64,000 nucleotides of DNA from Thiomicrospira sp. XS5 (GTDB lineage Bacteria; Pseudomonadota; Gammaproteobacteria; Thiomicrospirales; Thiomicrospiraceae), in NCBI RefSeq assembly GCF_001507555.1, contig NZ_LQBO01000001.1, positions 682,001-746,000 on the forward strand, read 5' to 3'. Of this stretch, positions 8,121-16,690 are shown in pieces; positions within the stretch are counted from its first letter, which is position 1; each line of letters begins with the position of its first letter. The notes under the pieces are model-generated. The model saw only the letters and a list, made by a program, of their open reading frames with translations. It made no database searches and had not been told where the DNA came from. The translations under genes were made by a program, and so were the position numbers.

Positions 8121-8549
8121 TTGAAAAGTTTGATGGATTATATCGAAGCGGCCAAGCAAGTGATTCAAGAGGTGTCTCAGGAAGACGGTCGTGCGTTGGT
8201 TGAAAAAGGTGTGAAGGTTCTGGACGTACGCGAACCGGGCGAATACCTGGCGGGCGCGATTGACGGCGCAATCAATGTGCCGAGAGGCGTTTTGGAACCG
8301 GCGGCGGATATGGAATACGCTGGAGCCAACCCTGTATTGCGAGACCACCGTGACGATGCTTGGTTGGTGGTGTGTAAATCCGGCGGGCGCGCGGCGTTGG
8401 CCACTCAAACCTTATCCGAAATGGGCTTTAAAAACGTGACCAACTTGGTTGGTGGCATGGACGGCTGGCAAGCGGCCGGTTTCCCGATGGCGATTCCGTC
8501 GGACGAAAATATGACGGTGGTTTTGAAAGAGCCTTGCCGTATCGACTGA
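8121..8549 (+). CDS. Rhodanese-like sulfurtransferase (paralogue 1)
   Basis: This is a 142-aa single-domain rhodanese. The active loop CKSGGRA, with the catalytic Cys preceded by WLVV, and the conserved LDVREPGEY and INVPRGVLEP blocks are visible. Translation probably starts at TTG 8121, 7 nt after GGGAG; the first ATG (8133) is about 19 nt from that site. Sulfane-sulfur transfer to thiophilic acceptors is expected. The gene at 19891-20331 is a clear paralogue. A palindrome terminator follows 24 nt after the stop. Confidence 0.85.
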   Translation: MKSLMDYIEAAKQVIQEVSQEDGRALVEKGVKVLDVREPGEYLAGAIDGAINVPRGVLEPAADMEYAGANPVLRDHRDDAWLVVCKSGGRAALATQTLSEMGFKNVTNLVGGMDGWQAAGFPMAIPSDENMTVVLKEPCRID

Positions 8550-8572
8550 ATGACGCTTGAACGTCGATAGTG

Positions 8573-8600
8573 AAAACCCACCAGGCCTGGTGGGTTTTTT
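8573..8600 (+). terminator. Rho-independent terminator built on CCAGGCCTGG
   Basis: A perfect 26-nt palindrome (AAAACCCACCAGG and its complement) is followed by extra T residues. The exact repeat is at 8581-8590. Confidence 0.85.
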
Positions 8601-8755
8601 GTATCTGCCCTCCCGATTTTTTTCGGCCTGACGCAGAATCCTACCCCCGTGGTCAGGGTTTTAGGTAAACTACTTCCGGTACGGGAATTGCTAGTGATTT
8701 CTGCTTATCAATAGACGACTCAATAGAACATGTAATTCAGGAGGAATGCATTAGG

Positions 8756-9889
8756 ATGTTCTTCAATAATAAATATAAAACGCTTTATCAAAAGCAAGAA
8801 GAGGAACTGAAGCGCTTAAAGAATGAAAACCTGGCGCTGACGGAACAATTGGAACAGTTGCACACCTCATCGATTCAAGTCACCGACGCGCCCGCGTTTG
8901 ACCCCGAACAAGCCCGCCAGCTGGATTTATGCAATAAAGTCTTTTATTCGATGCGGTTTTTTGCCGATTCCCTGCAAGGGTTTCAGGGCGGTTTGCTGCA
9001 GCAAGGTCAAGTGTTGATGGACGGACGTGACAGCATTAAAGCGTCCACCCAATTGTCGGCGACGACGCGTGATCGGGTGGATAACATTCACTCCAAATCG
9101 ACAAATCTGGCTGAGCTGATGTATCAAGCAGCGTCGGCGTCGGAAGAACTTGGCAACCGTGCGGTGGAGATTGATGGCATCATTTCGATGATTACCGAGA
9201 TTTCCGAACAAACCAATCTGTTGGCGTTGAATGCGGCTATTGAAGCGGCGCGCGCTGGAGAAGCCGGGCGCGGGTTTGCGGTGGTGGCGGACGAGGTGCG
9301 AAACCTGTCGCAAAAAACCGCGACCGCCACGCGGGACATTTCACGCTTGGTGACGCTGATTCAGAAAGAAATTGGTCACTCTCGTGAGCAAATGAACGAT
9401 GCTCGGGAAGAAATGACCCAACTGAATACCTTCAGTGAACAGTCGACACAGGCTTTGTCCGAATTGATTGGCCGCAATGAAGACATGAGCGGGGTGATTG
9501 CTTCCAGTGCCTTGCGCAGCTTCACCAACAAGGTCAAGCTGGATCATTTGCTTTATAAAATGCGGGTGTATCAGTATTTGATGGGGTCATTGCCGGAAGA
9601 ATCTCTGCAATTGACCGAGCACACCGATTGTGCCTTGGGGCAATGGTATTACGAGGGTGAAGGGGTTCAGTGTTACTCGCAACTGGATGGCTACGCGGAT
9701 TTGGCGACACCGCATGAAGAGGTGCATCTGCAAGTTTGCTATGTGGTGGAAGCCTATCAAAATGGCGATTTCGAATTAATGGAATTGGCGTTGCAGAAAA
9801 TGGAAGCGGCCAGTACCTTGGTGCAGGAGTGTTTGGAGCGAATGGTGACGGACGCAGAAAGTCGCCCGGATATTTTGTGTTTGCACTAA
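8756..9889 (+). CDS. Soluble methyl-accepting chemotaxis protein with C-terminal CZB domain
   Basis: The 377-aa chemoreceptor lacks transmembrane segments and a periplasmic domain, so it should be cytosolic. Residues 1-40 are a coiled coil. The signalling hairpin tip is canonical (about 146-181: [19 protein letters not shown], then [15 protein letters not shown]). The C-terminal domain is a chemoreceptor zinc-binding (CZB) domain with His264, Cys292 in CALGQW and the HxxxH pair His320/His324. CZB domains sense zinc or hypochlorite-type oxidants in studied cases. The start follows AGGAGG. A bidirectional terminator lies downstream. Confidence 0.9.
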   Translation: MFFNNKYKTLYQKQEEELKRLKNENLALTEQLEQLHTSSIQVTDAPAFDPEQARQLDLCNKVFYSMRFFADSLQGFQGGLLQQGQVLMDGRDSIKASTQLSATTRDRVDNIHSKSTNLAELMYQAASASEELGNRAVEIDGIISMITEISEQTNLLALNAAIEAARAGEAGRGFAVVADEVRNLSQKTATATRDISRLVTLIQKEIGHSREQMNDAREEMTQLNTFSEQSTQALSELIGRNEDMSGVIASSALRSFTNKVKLDHLLYKMRVYQYLMGSLPEESLQLTEHTDCALGQWYYEGEGVQCYSQLDGYADLATPHEEVHLQVCYVVEAYQNGDFELMELALQKMEAASTLVQECLERMVTDAESRPDILCLH

Positions 9890-9917
9890 TCAGCGCGATG
9901 CAGTCGTTTAGACAAAT

Positions 9918-9945
9918 AAAAAAACCCGCCGAAGCGGGTTTTTTT
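9918..9945. terminator. Bidirectional rho-independent terminator
   Basis: The stem AAAAAAACCCGC / GCGGGTTTTTTT with loop CGAA lies between the convergent chemoreceptor and superoxide dismutase genes and can serve both strands. Confidence 0.9.
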
Positions 9946-9983
9946 ATGAGACCGTCAAAGGGCTAGCCGATGACGGATAGGCA

Positions 9984-10595
9984 TTAGCCTTTTGCGGCGG
10001 TGTACAACTCGGAAACTTTATCCCAGTTAACCACGTCCCACCAAGCTTTCATGTAAGCCGGGCGTAGGTTTTGGTAACGCAGGTAGTAAGCGTGTTCCCA
10101 AACGTCCAAACCTAGGATTGGCGTGCCTTTCACTTCAGCGACGTCCATCAATGGGTTGTCCTGGTTAGGCGTGGAAGAAATTTGCAGCTTACCGTCAGCG
10201 GAAACCGTTAGCCAAGCCCAACCGGAACCGAACTGGGTGGCACCGGCGGTGTTGAATTTTTCTTTCATGGCATCCAAACCACCGAAAGTGGCGTTGATGT
10301 CGTCGGCCAAAGCACCGCTTGGCGTGCCCATGCTGTCACCGGTCATCACTTCCCAGAAGAAAGAGTGGTTCCAGTGCCCGCCACCATTGTTACGAACCGC
10401 AGGGGAAATCGAACCGGCATTGGCGATCAGCTCGTCCAATGATTTGTCTTCATTTTCCGTGCCGGCAATGGCATTGTTCAAGTTGGTGATGTAAGTATTG
10501 TGGTGTTTGGTGTGGTGGATTTCCATGGTACGTGCGTCGATGGAAACTTCCAAAGCGTCGTAATCATAAGGTAGATCAGGAAGTGTGAAAGCCAT
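9984..10595 (-). CDS. Superoxide dismutase, Mn/Fe family
   Basis: This 203-aa enzyme disproportionates superoxide. Metal ligands lie in [22 protein letters not shown] and LDVWEHAYY. The second-sphere pattern (Gly before HWNH and Gln in PNQDNPL) is that of Mn-type or cambialistic enzymes rather than classical E. coli SodB, so I leave the symbol open. The start at 10595 is chosen because AAGGA lies about 10 nt upstream; a longer frame to 10745 has no support. No signal peptide is seen, indicating a cytosolic enzyme. Confidence 0.92.
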   Translation of the reverse strand: MAFTLPDLPYDYDALEVSIDARTMEIHHTKHHNTYITNLNNAIAGTENEDKSLDELIANAGSISPAVRNNGGGHWNHSFFWEVMTGDSMGTPSGALADDINATFGGLDAMKEKFNTAGATQFGSGWAWLTVSADGKLQISSTPNQDNPLMDVAEVKGTPILGLDVWEHAYYLRYQNLRPAYMKAWWDVVNWDKVSELYTAAKG

Positions 10596-10799
10596 AGTTA
10601 TGCATTCCTTTAAATTTGATTGATTGAATCGAGTTGAAATTCGTATGTGATGTCGATTCATCCGTAAAGAAAGGGCGAATCGATATGTTGTTGTGTGGTC
10701 TATTTTAACGACAAAACCGGAATTATCAATACCCGACCGAAACAATCGGGTATTTAATGGGAGGCATTAGAAAATGCCAGGCAGGTGCTGAGTTCGTCT

Positions 10800-11093
10800 C
10801 TAAAAAATATTATCGAGATGTTCCGGCGGGGCGGGCATGTCCCCCATTTTTTCGATTTCGGAGGGTGGCATCTGCATAAAGTATCCTTTGCTTTCCAGGG
10901 AAGAGCGTACTTCTTCGACATCGACGCGGGCCATTTTGCGATCGGCGGTCAGTTCAAAATCGATCACATGGGTCGGTTCGCCAAACATGACCAGCAGTTC
11001 GTCTGGCAATTTTTCCAGTCCGTCTTCTTGTGGAACGAATAGGTAGAGTTCTTCTTTTTTGGGGCTTTTAAAAGCGGATACGGTTAATGACAT
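10800..11093 (-). CDS. ycgL: YcgL domain protein (DUF709)
   Basis: The 97-aa protein matches the YcgL family of small gammaproteobacterial proteins (KKEELYLFVP near the N-terminus, KGYFMQMPP near residue 75). Its function is unsettled. The start at 11093 has AAGGA 8 nt upstream; two upstream in-frame Met codons would overlap that site. It is a single gene between the superoxide dismutase and the divergent NDUFA9-like gene. Confidence 0.85.
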   Translation of the reverse strand: MSLTVSAFKSPKKEELYLFVPQEDGLEKLPDELLVMFGEPTHVIDFELTADRKMARVDVEEVRSSLESKGYFMQMPPSEIEKMGDMPAPPEHLDNIF

Positions 11094-11258
11094 CGACATG
11101 TCCTTCATTGAAAACAGGTGGCTGTAAAATCGCGATATTTTAACAAAATCTTCTTTTAAAGTGAGCTGGATTCTTGGTTAAATTCTTGACCTCAAGGGGG
11201 AATTTCTTTATTCTTACCGGCTGTTTTCACTTCCGATCAATTAAAAATGGGAAAGGTT

Positions 11259-12230
11259 ATGACGGGCAATAAAGTGGTTGTACTGGGCGGGACCGGTTTT
11301 GTCGGGCGTTCCGTTGTGAACGAATTATCAAAAAACGGCTATGAAATTTCCGTCGTGGTGCGCCGTCCGGAACGTTTCCGTGAGTTTTTGCTTTTTCCAA
11401 ACACGCGTTTGGTCCAATTGGGCAGTTTGCTGGAAACCGATGGCTTGAAAGCCATTCTAAAAGGGGCTGATATTGTGGTCAACTTGACCGCGGACATGAC
11501 GACCCAGACCGAAGCTGTGCCTGAAAAAGACCTGGTGCAGGTGAATCAACAAATTAAGAAAGCGGTCGAGTCGGCCGGTGTGAAACGCGTACTGTCGCTT
11601 TCCCAAATTGGCGCTGATGCGGGGAATGCGCGTCATGCTTGGTTATATACCTTGGGAGAAGCGGATGCGATTATGCACACCATCGCATCGGCGCAAGTGA
11701 CCATTTTGCGCGCCGGTTTGTTACTGGGCGACGGGGATGAAGTCACCAGTCGCTTCAAAGCGCAGCTGGAATGGTTGCCGGTGTTGCCGGTGGCCAATGC
11801 CGGACGTGCGGTGCAGCCGCTGTCGGTTAAGGATTTCGCTAAAGCGCTGGTGATGTGCATTGACGATAAGGCCGCGTTCGGTGCGAAAATCGAATTGGTC
11901 GGGGAAGAGCGTATGTCTCTGAAAGATCTGGCCGGCCTAGTGCGCGATATGATGATGAAAGACGATGCCATTGTCTTGCCGATGTGTTCGCTGAATGCTC
12001 GTTTTATGAGTGCGTTGGGGCCTTTGGCGCCGTTCCGTTCCGTGTCCAAGGTTCAGTTGAAATTGATGCAAGCTGATTTGACGTCCGACAGCGATTTTGA
12101 AAGTCGTTTTGGCTTTATGCCGACCAGTGTTGAGCATACGTTGGCGCCTTATATCGCGCCGAGCAATTTGCGCGAACGTTATCACTTCTATCGTCAGGAA
12201 GCCGGTCGGGACGCCGACGAACTGGTGTAA
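11259..12230 (+). CDS. NDUFA9-like atypical short-chain dehydrogenase (NAD(P)-binding)
   Basis: This 323-aa extended-type Rossmann protein has nucleotide-binding GGTGFVG at residues 12-18, followed by [17 protein letters not shown] and a region reading [10 protein letters not shown]. This pattern is typical of proteins annotated as complex I NDUFA9-subunit family or NAD(P)H-binding. The catalytic YxxxK of true SDRs is not obvious. The start at 11259 is preferred since GGGAAAGG sits just upstream, overlapping the earlier ATG 11247. A hairpin terminator lies after it. Confidence 0.8.
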   Translation: MTGNKVVVLGGTGFVGRSVVNELSKNGYEISVVVRRPERFREFLLFPNTRLVQLGSLLETDGLKAILKGADIVVNLTADMTTQTEAVPEKDLVQVNQQIKKAVESAGVKRVLSLSQIGADAGNARHAWLYTLGEADAIMHTIASAQVTILRAGLLLGDGDEVTSRFKAQLEWLPVLPVANAGRAVQPLSVKDFAKALVMCIDDKAAFGAKIELVGEERMSLKDLAGLVRDMMMKDDAIVLPMCSLNARFMSALGPLAPFRSVSKVQLKLMQADLTSDSDFESRFGFMPTSVEHTLAPYIAPSNLRERYHFYRQEAGRDADELV

Positions 12231-12252
12231 TCCGCTTCTGAACCCTTTCACG

Positions 12253-12278
12253 AAAAGCCGTCATTTGACGGCTTTTTT
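12253..12278 (+). terminator. Rho-independent terminator
   Basis: AAAAGCCGTC and GACGGCTTTT form a stem followed by more T residues, 22 nt after the NDUFA9-like stop and just before cca. Confidence 0.8.
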
Positions 12279-12318
12279 GTTTTATGATGTGCGCATGAAT
12301 CGAAGTTATGAGGACGCT

Positions 12319-13572
12319 ATGAAAACCTATCTTGTCGGCGGTGCGGTACGCGACGCTATGCTCGGTATTCCGGTTTATGACCACGATTGGGTGGTGGTGG
12401 GGGCCACGCCTGCGGACATGTTGGCGCAGGGCTTCGATCAGGTCGGCAAGGATTTTCCGGTGTTTTTGCACCCCAAGACCAAAGAAGAATATGCACTGGC
12501 ACGTATGGAGCGCAAAGTCGGCCAGGGTTATCACGGTTTTGAGATGTCGTACGATCCGACGGTGACCCTGGATGAAGATTTAATTCGCCGTGATTTGACC
12601 ATTAATGCGATGGCACAGGATTCAGACGGGACGATTATCGACCCTTATGGCGGTCAGAAAGATTTAGAGGATAAGGTGTTGCGTCATGTGTCGGATGCCT
12701 TTGAAGAAGACCCGCTACGGGTGTTGCGTGTGGCGCGTTTTGCCGCCAAATTAGCGCCTTTTGGCTTCAAGCTGGCACCGGAAACCGCTGAATTGATGCA
12801 ACGTATGTCGTCGTCGGGTGAATTGTCGGCTTTGACGCCGGAACGGGTCTGGCAAGAAGTGGTCAAAGCCTTGAATACCGATACGCCGAGCGTGTTTTTC
12901 AACACCTTAGACAGCGTCGATGCGGCAGCGGTTTTGTTCCCGGAATTAAACGCCTTGCACGGCGTCACCCAGCCGGAAAAATATCACCCGGAAGGCGATG
13001 TGTGGATTCATACCTTGATGGTGCTGGATGCCTCGGCTCAACTGTCGGATGATGTGTCCGTGCGCCTCGGGGCCTTGCTGCACGATTTGGGCAAAGGTGT
13101 GACGCCTCCGGAGCTTTGGCCGAAACATCACGGTCATGAGCAGGCCGGCGTGCCGTTGGTAAAAGCTTTTTGCGAACGCTATCGTGTGCCGAAAAAACAA
13201 CAGCAGTTTACGGAAAAAGTGACCGAATTCCATGGTTTGATTCATAAAGGGCTGGACAGTGATGGCCGCCCGGCGTTGAAACCGAAAACCTACTTGAAAG
13301 CCTTGACCGCTTGCGGTGCACTGAAAGATTTGGCGACCTTTGAGAAGCTCTTGATCGCTTGCGAAGCGGATGCCAAAGGGCGATTAGGATTTGAGCAGAC
13401 ACCGTATCCGCAGAAAGCGTTCTGGTTGGCGTTGGCGCAGGCCGCTGACCAAGTCGATAATCAAGCCATCCTCGCCACCGGCGTACAAGGCGCCGACATC
13501 GGTCGTGCGATTGAAGCGGAAAGGCACCGCTTAATTCGGGATTTTATTTCCGCGCAAGATGCGGTAAGCTGA
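12319..13572 (+). CDS. cca: CCA-adding tRNA nucleotidyltransferase (multifunctional, HD domain)
   Basis: The 417-aa enzyme builds and repairs the 3' CCA of tRNAs without template. The N-terminal class II nucleotidyltransferase motifs are intact: [20 protein letters not shown] and [10 protein letters not shown]. The [15 protein letters not shown] base-selection helix follows. A C-terminal HD phosphohydrolase domain is present (HDLGKG near residue 255), as in E. coli Cca (about 412 aa). The start at 12319 has AGGA upstream; the frame continues open to 12097, but that extension overlaps the previous gene and terminator. Confidence 0.93.
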   Translation: MKTYLVGGAVRDAMLGIPVYDHDWVVVGATPADMLAQGFDQVGKDFPVFLHPKTKEEYALARMERKVGQGYHGFEMSYDPTVTLDEDLIRRDLTINAMAQDSDGTIIDPYGGQKDLEDKVLRHVSDAFEEDPLRVLRVARFAAKLAPFGFKLAPETAELMQRMSSSGELSALTPERVWQEVVKALNTDTPSVFFNTLDSVDAAAVLFPELNALHGVTQPEKYHPEGDVWIHTLMVLDASAQLSDDVSVRLGALLHDLGKGVTPPELWPKHHGHEQAGVPLVKAFCERYRVPKKQQQFTEKVTEFHGLIHKGLDSDGRPALKPKTYLKALTACGALKDLATFEKLLIACEADAKGRLGFEQTPYPQKAFWLALAQAADQVDNQAILATGVQGADIGRAIEAERHRLIRDFISAQDAVS

Positions 13573-13634
13573 TTTCTGTCTGAATTGATAATCATTTTTA
13601 TTGTTCGTTTTTACTGTTTAGGTTGAATTGTTTC

Positions 13635-13661
13635 AAAATCACCAGGCCTGGTGGTTTTTCG
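13635..13661 (+). terminator. Rho-independent terminator built on CCAGGCCTGG
   Basis: AAAATCACCAGG pairs with CCTGGTGGTTTT (one G-T wobble) and ends in T residues. The exact repeat is at 13642-13651. It lies 62 nt after cca. Confidence 0.8.
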
Positions 13662-13676
13662 GTATGAGGTGACTTC

Positions 13677-14579
13677 TTGAGTGCATTGAGACTCACGCGT
13701 TACGCGACCTATGTGTCGGTATTCGTGGCGTTGGTATTACTGGTAACAAAAGCCTTTGCCTGGTGGGAAACCGGCTCGGTTGGAGTTTTAGCGTCCATGC
13801 TGGATTCGGCCGTGGATGTGGTGGCCTCGATGATGATTTTATTCGCGGTACACGTCGCGCAAATGCCGGCCGACAATGAACATCGCCTGGGGCACGGTAA
13901 GGCGGAACCCTTGGCGTCGCTGGCGCAAAGTGTGTTCATTGCCGGGTCGGCCTTGTATTTGGTATTGCATGCCTTGGACCGGTTGTTTTTCCCGGAAGCG
14001 GTGCGCGAGGCCGATTTGGGCGTTTGGGTGATGGTGTTTTCCATGGCGCTGACCTTGGCGCTGGTGATGTTTCAGCGTTATGTGATTCGTAAAACCCATT
14101 CCACGGCCATTGAATCCGATTCATTGCATTATCTGTCCGATTTGGGGGCGAACTTCGCGGTTATGATCGGGCTGTTGTTGTCCGCCTGGTTTTGGGTGGA
14201 TGCGGCGCTGGGGTTGATTATCGGGGCTTGGATCGGTTGGCAGGCGGTGAAATTGGCGATGGCGTCGGGCAATCAACTGTTGGATCGCGAGTTGCCGGAC
14301 AGCATGCGTGATGAAATTCGCGAGATTGTGTTAAAGCATCCGCAGGTGCGGGGGTTCAATGATTTGCGGACCTTCCGTTCCGGGCCGACGGTGTTTATTC
14401 AGTTGGATTTGGAGTTGGACGACCATCTTTCATTGTGGATGGGGCATCAGATCGCCGAAGAGGTGACGGAAAGCCTGCGTCAAAATTTCGAGAACGCCGA
14501 TGTCATGATTCACCAGGAACCGGTCAGCTTCCGAAACAAGCCGGGGCATCATCAGTGGGAAGTGGAGTCGAAATCGTAA
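13677..14579 (+). CDS. fieF: Cation diffusion facilitator, FieF/YiiP-like
   Basis: This is a 300-aa CDF divalent-metal/H+ antiporter of the inner membrane. Six hydrophobic segments fill residues 8-200. The intramembrane metal site is visible as DSAVD in TM2 and HYLSD in TM5, the arrangement of FieF. HRLGHGKAEPLA is the family's TM2-3 loop, and the C-terminal part is the cytosolic ferredoxin-like domain. The start is TTG 13677 behind GAGGTGA; no ATG fits. Zinc or iron export is expected. Confidence 0.9.
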   Translation: MSALRLTRYATYVSVFVALVLLVTKAFAWWETGSVGVLASMLDSAVDVVASMMILFAVHVAQMPADNEHRLGHGKAEPLASLAQSVFIAGSALYLVLHALDRLFFPEAVREADLGVWVMVFSMALTLALVMFQRYVIRKTHSTAIESDSLHYLSDLGANFAVMIGLLLSAWFWVDAALGLIIGAWIGWQAVKLAMASGNQLLDRELPDSMRDEIREIVLKHPQVRGFNDLRTFRSGPTVFIQLDLELDDHLSLWMGHQIAEEVTESLRQNFENADVMIHQEPVSFRNKPGHHQWEVESKS

Positions 14580-14596
14580 AAAGCGGTTTGAAAGTG

Positions 14597-14622
14597 AAAA
14601 CCGACCAGGCCTGGCCGGTTTT
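14597..14622. terminator. Terminator hairpin built on CCAGGCCTGG
   Basis: AAAACCGACCAGG pairs with CCTGGCCGGTTTT with one mismatch. The exact repeat is at 14605-14614. It stands between the convergent fieF and DUF3365 genes and can act on both strands. Confidence 0.75.
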
Positions 14623-14633
14623 AGGATTGGCTG

Positions 14634-15191
14634 TTACAGCGCTTTGGTGAAGCTGAAGGCACCGCGGATTTGCCCTTTGGAATAGCCCACGGCTTGATCG
14701 TCCGGGTAGTATTCGCTGATGGCTTTTTTGACGGCCGGTTGTACGTCCGTGCCGTGGCAGTTCAAACAGACCGCCGCCGTCGGGATGGCTTTCATGTAAC
14801 GGTATTGTTTTTCACCGTTCATAATAATGACTTGTGAAAATTCCATTTCTTTAATCGGCTTACCTTCCGCCAGTTGGGCATCAAAACGTTCCAGAACGGT
14901 TTTTTCCCAAGCGTCCGGTTTGGCGTTCACGGCACGTGGCTTTAAGCTGACACGGTTGATTTTCCAACCGCTTTTCTGAGTTAGGTCATGTGCGATTTGT
15001 GGCGCTTTGGTGTGGCAGACGTCAATCGAGTTCACCGGGCCGCCTTCTTTCATGCTTTTCATCAAGGCCGGTTTCAACTGGCTCATGTAATCTTTGACCA
15101 GGCCGCGCGCTTCGGCTTCGCTAGGCTGGTTGGCTTGAGCGGTCAAAGCCACTCCCGTGAGCAATGCAATGCTGAGTACTGACTTTTTCAT
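14634..15191 (-). CDS. Exported monohaem DUF3365 / Tll0287-like protein
   Basis: The 185-aa protein has a signal peptide (KKSVLSIALLTGVALTAQA) and one c-type haem motif CLNCH near residue 143. The N-terminal half includes IDVCHTKAPQIA, a conserved block of the Tll0287-like / DUF3365 family, suggested to be a redox sensor domain. AGGAGA lies upstream of the ATG. It stands alone rather than fused to a signalling domain, so a periplasmic haem protein is expected. Its partner is unknown. Confidence 0.85.
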   Translation of the reverse strand: MKKSVLSIALLTGVALTAQANQPSEAEARGLVKDYMSQLKPALMKSMKEGGPVNSIDVCHTKAPQIAHDLTQKSGWKINRVSLKPRAVNAKPDAWEKTVLERFDAQLAEGKPIKEMEFSQVIIMNGEKQYRYMKAIPTAAVCLNCHGTDVQPAVKKAISEYYPDDQAVGYSKGQIRGAFSFTKAL

Positions 15192-15363
15192 ACCTATCTC
15201 TCCTATAAAAAATAAGGTTATTGAAAATAATAATCTCTTAATAAATTCTATTTATATATAGAGTGGGTGCAAGCCCTGGCGTCGCGATTTTTTGAATGAC
15301 TAGCGATTAGTATTTTTTATTGAGACGATGTCGCATGGGTTACGTATTTCAAAATGGATACAT

Positions 15364-15369
15364 TATAAT
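15364..15369 (+). promoter_or_regulatory. Possible -10 box for the RND efflux operon
   Basis: A perfect TATAAT lies 76 nt before the adaptor gene start. No good -35 is found at 17 nt, so the site is tentative. The remaining 254 bp between this operon and the divergent haem gene show nothing else clear. Confidence 0.3.
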
Positions 15370-15445
15370 CTGGACTCTTGTTTGCTTAGGAAATCCGGCA
15401 AGCCCTGTGTGGTGGGCGTGAATGTCGAGGATGAAAGAGGACCCT

Positions 15446-16690
15446 ATGGCGGTATTACAAAAAATGAAAACAATGCGAAAAGGGTTGGTGCCGTTATTGA
15501 TTGTGCTGGGCTCAATCGCCTTATTTGCGATTTTGAAAATGACCAAGCCGGCCCAGCCGCCGGTGCAGGTGCAGCAGAAAGTCTGGCCGGTGACGGCCAT
15601 GACGGTCCAATCGGAAACCCTGGCACCGGTGATTTCGCTATTCGGCACGGTCGAGTCCAATGCACTGGTCACGGCGGCGGCACCGGTGGCTGGTGTGGTT
15701 GCCAGCTTGCCGGTGAAAGAGGGGCAGGCGTTTCAAAAAGGCGATCCTTTGGTGGCGTTGGCGCAAGCCGATATTGAATTGCCGTATCAAATTGCCAAGG
15801 CGGATGTGGCGGATACCGAAGCCGAATTACGCATTCAGGGTTTGCTGTATGAAGCGAATCGCAAGCGGTTGGATAAGGAAAAGCGCGTTTTGAAAATCAA
15901 ACAAGATGATGTGAAGCGCAACGGGCAACTGATTAAAAAAGATTTGGTGTCCAAATCGACATTGGATACTTCCAAAGAGGCGATGGTGCGACAGGAATAT
16001 ACGGTCGTGGGCGCGCAATTGGCGGTGGAAGAAAATAAAGCCAAAGTGGCTCAGTTGGAAGCGCGCTTGGAAAAAGCCAAGGCGAATCTGGAACAAGCCG
16101 AAATCAACCGTGAGCGCGGTAACGTTATTGCGCCTTACGATGGCCGGATAGCGAAAGTCTCGGTGGCGGAAGGCGACCGAGTCGCCGCCAATGCCGCAAT
16201 GGTCTCTTTCTACGGTTTGGATTCACTGGAATTGCGGGCCAAAATTCCAGGGTTTGAATTGAATAAAGTCTACGATGCCATCGAAGAGGGCGTTACGCTG
16301 GAAGCGGAGCTGAAACTGAACGGCCATGCTTATACATTGCCGTTGAAACGTCTGGCCGGGGAAGCAACGCCGAGCGGGCTGGATGCGTTCTTCGAGGTGC
16401 CGGCCACCGCTAAAACCGCCAGGCCTGGTGATTTGTGGCAGGTAAACCTGTACGGTCAGCCGGTGCCGAATGTGATGGCGGTGCCTTATTCTGCGTTGTA
16501 CGGTGCCGACCGTGTCTACATAGTCGTTGACGGGCAGTTGAAAAGCGTGACCATTCAAAACGTCGGCGAAGTCATGGTGGATGGTCAGGTTTGGGCGATG
16601 ATTCGAGGCGATTTCCCGGACAGTGCTCAGATAGCGATCACCCATTTGCCGAATGCCATCAATGGCCTGAAAGTATCGGTGGTGGAATAG
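15446..16690 (+). CDS. RND efflux periplasmic adaptor subunit (HlyD/MFP family)
   Basis: This 414-aa adaptor has one N-terminal membrane anchor (LVPLLIVLGSIALFAIL, about residues 13-29), a lipoyl half-motif VAGVVASLPVKEGQ, a long coiled-coil hairpin (about 115-215) and a second lipoyl half VIAPYDGRIAKVSV, followed by the beta-barrel. It links the RND pump encoded next to an outer-membrane channel, which is not encoded here. The start at 15446 has AGAGGA upstream. An exact CCAGGCCTGG copy at 16419-16428 encodes part of TARPGD in the C-terminal domain. Confidence 0.9.
   Translation: MAVLQKMKTMRKGLVPLLIVLGSIALFAILKMTKPAQPPVQVQQKVWPVTAMTVQSETLAPVISLFGTVESNALVTAAAPVAGVVASLPVKEGQAFQKGDPLVALAQADIELPYQIAKADVADTEAELRIQGLLYEANRKRLDKEKRVLKIKQDDVKRNGQLIKKDLVSKSTLDTSKEAMVRQEYTVVGAQLAVEENKAKVAQLEARLEKAKANLEQAEINRERGNVIAPYDGRIAKVSVAEGDRVAANAAMVSFYGLDSLELRAKIPGFELNKVYDAIEEGVTLEAELKLNGHAYTLPLKRLAGEATPSGLDAFFEVPATAKTARPGDLWQVNLYGQPVPNVMAVPYSALYGADRVYIVVDGQLKSVTIQNVGEVMVDGQVWAMIRGDFPDSAQIAITHLPNAINGLKVSVVE
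16419..16428. repeat. CCAGGCCTGG palindrome inside adaptor gene
   Basis: An exact copy lies in frame as GCC AGG CCT GGT, preceded by AAAACCG as in the intergenic copies but without the matching T-rich arm. Confidence 0.9.

Noticed and set aside
8640-8755. Possible flagellar sigma28 promoter before the chemoreceptor
   Set aside because: A TAAAC is present near 8667 but nothing close to GCCGATAA lies at the required distance.
12097-12318. 74-codon N-terminal extension of cca
   Set aside because: It overlaps the NDUFA9-like gene and a rho-independent terminator. The standard Cca N-terminus begins at 12319.
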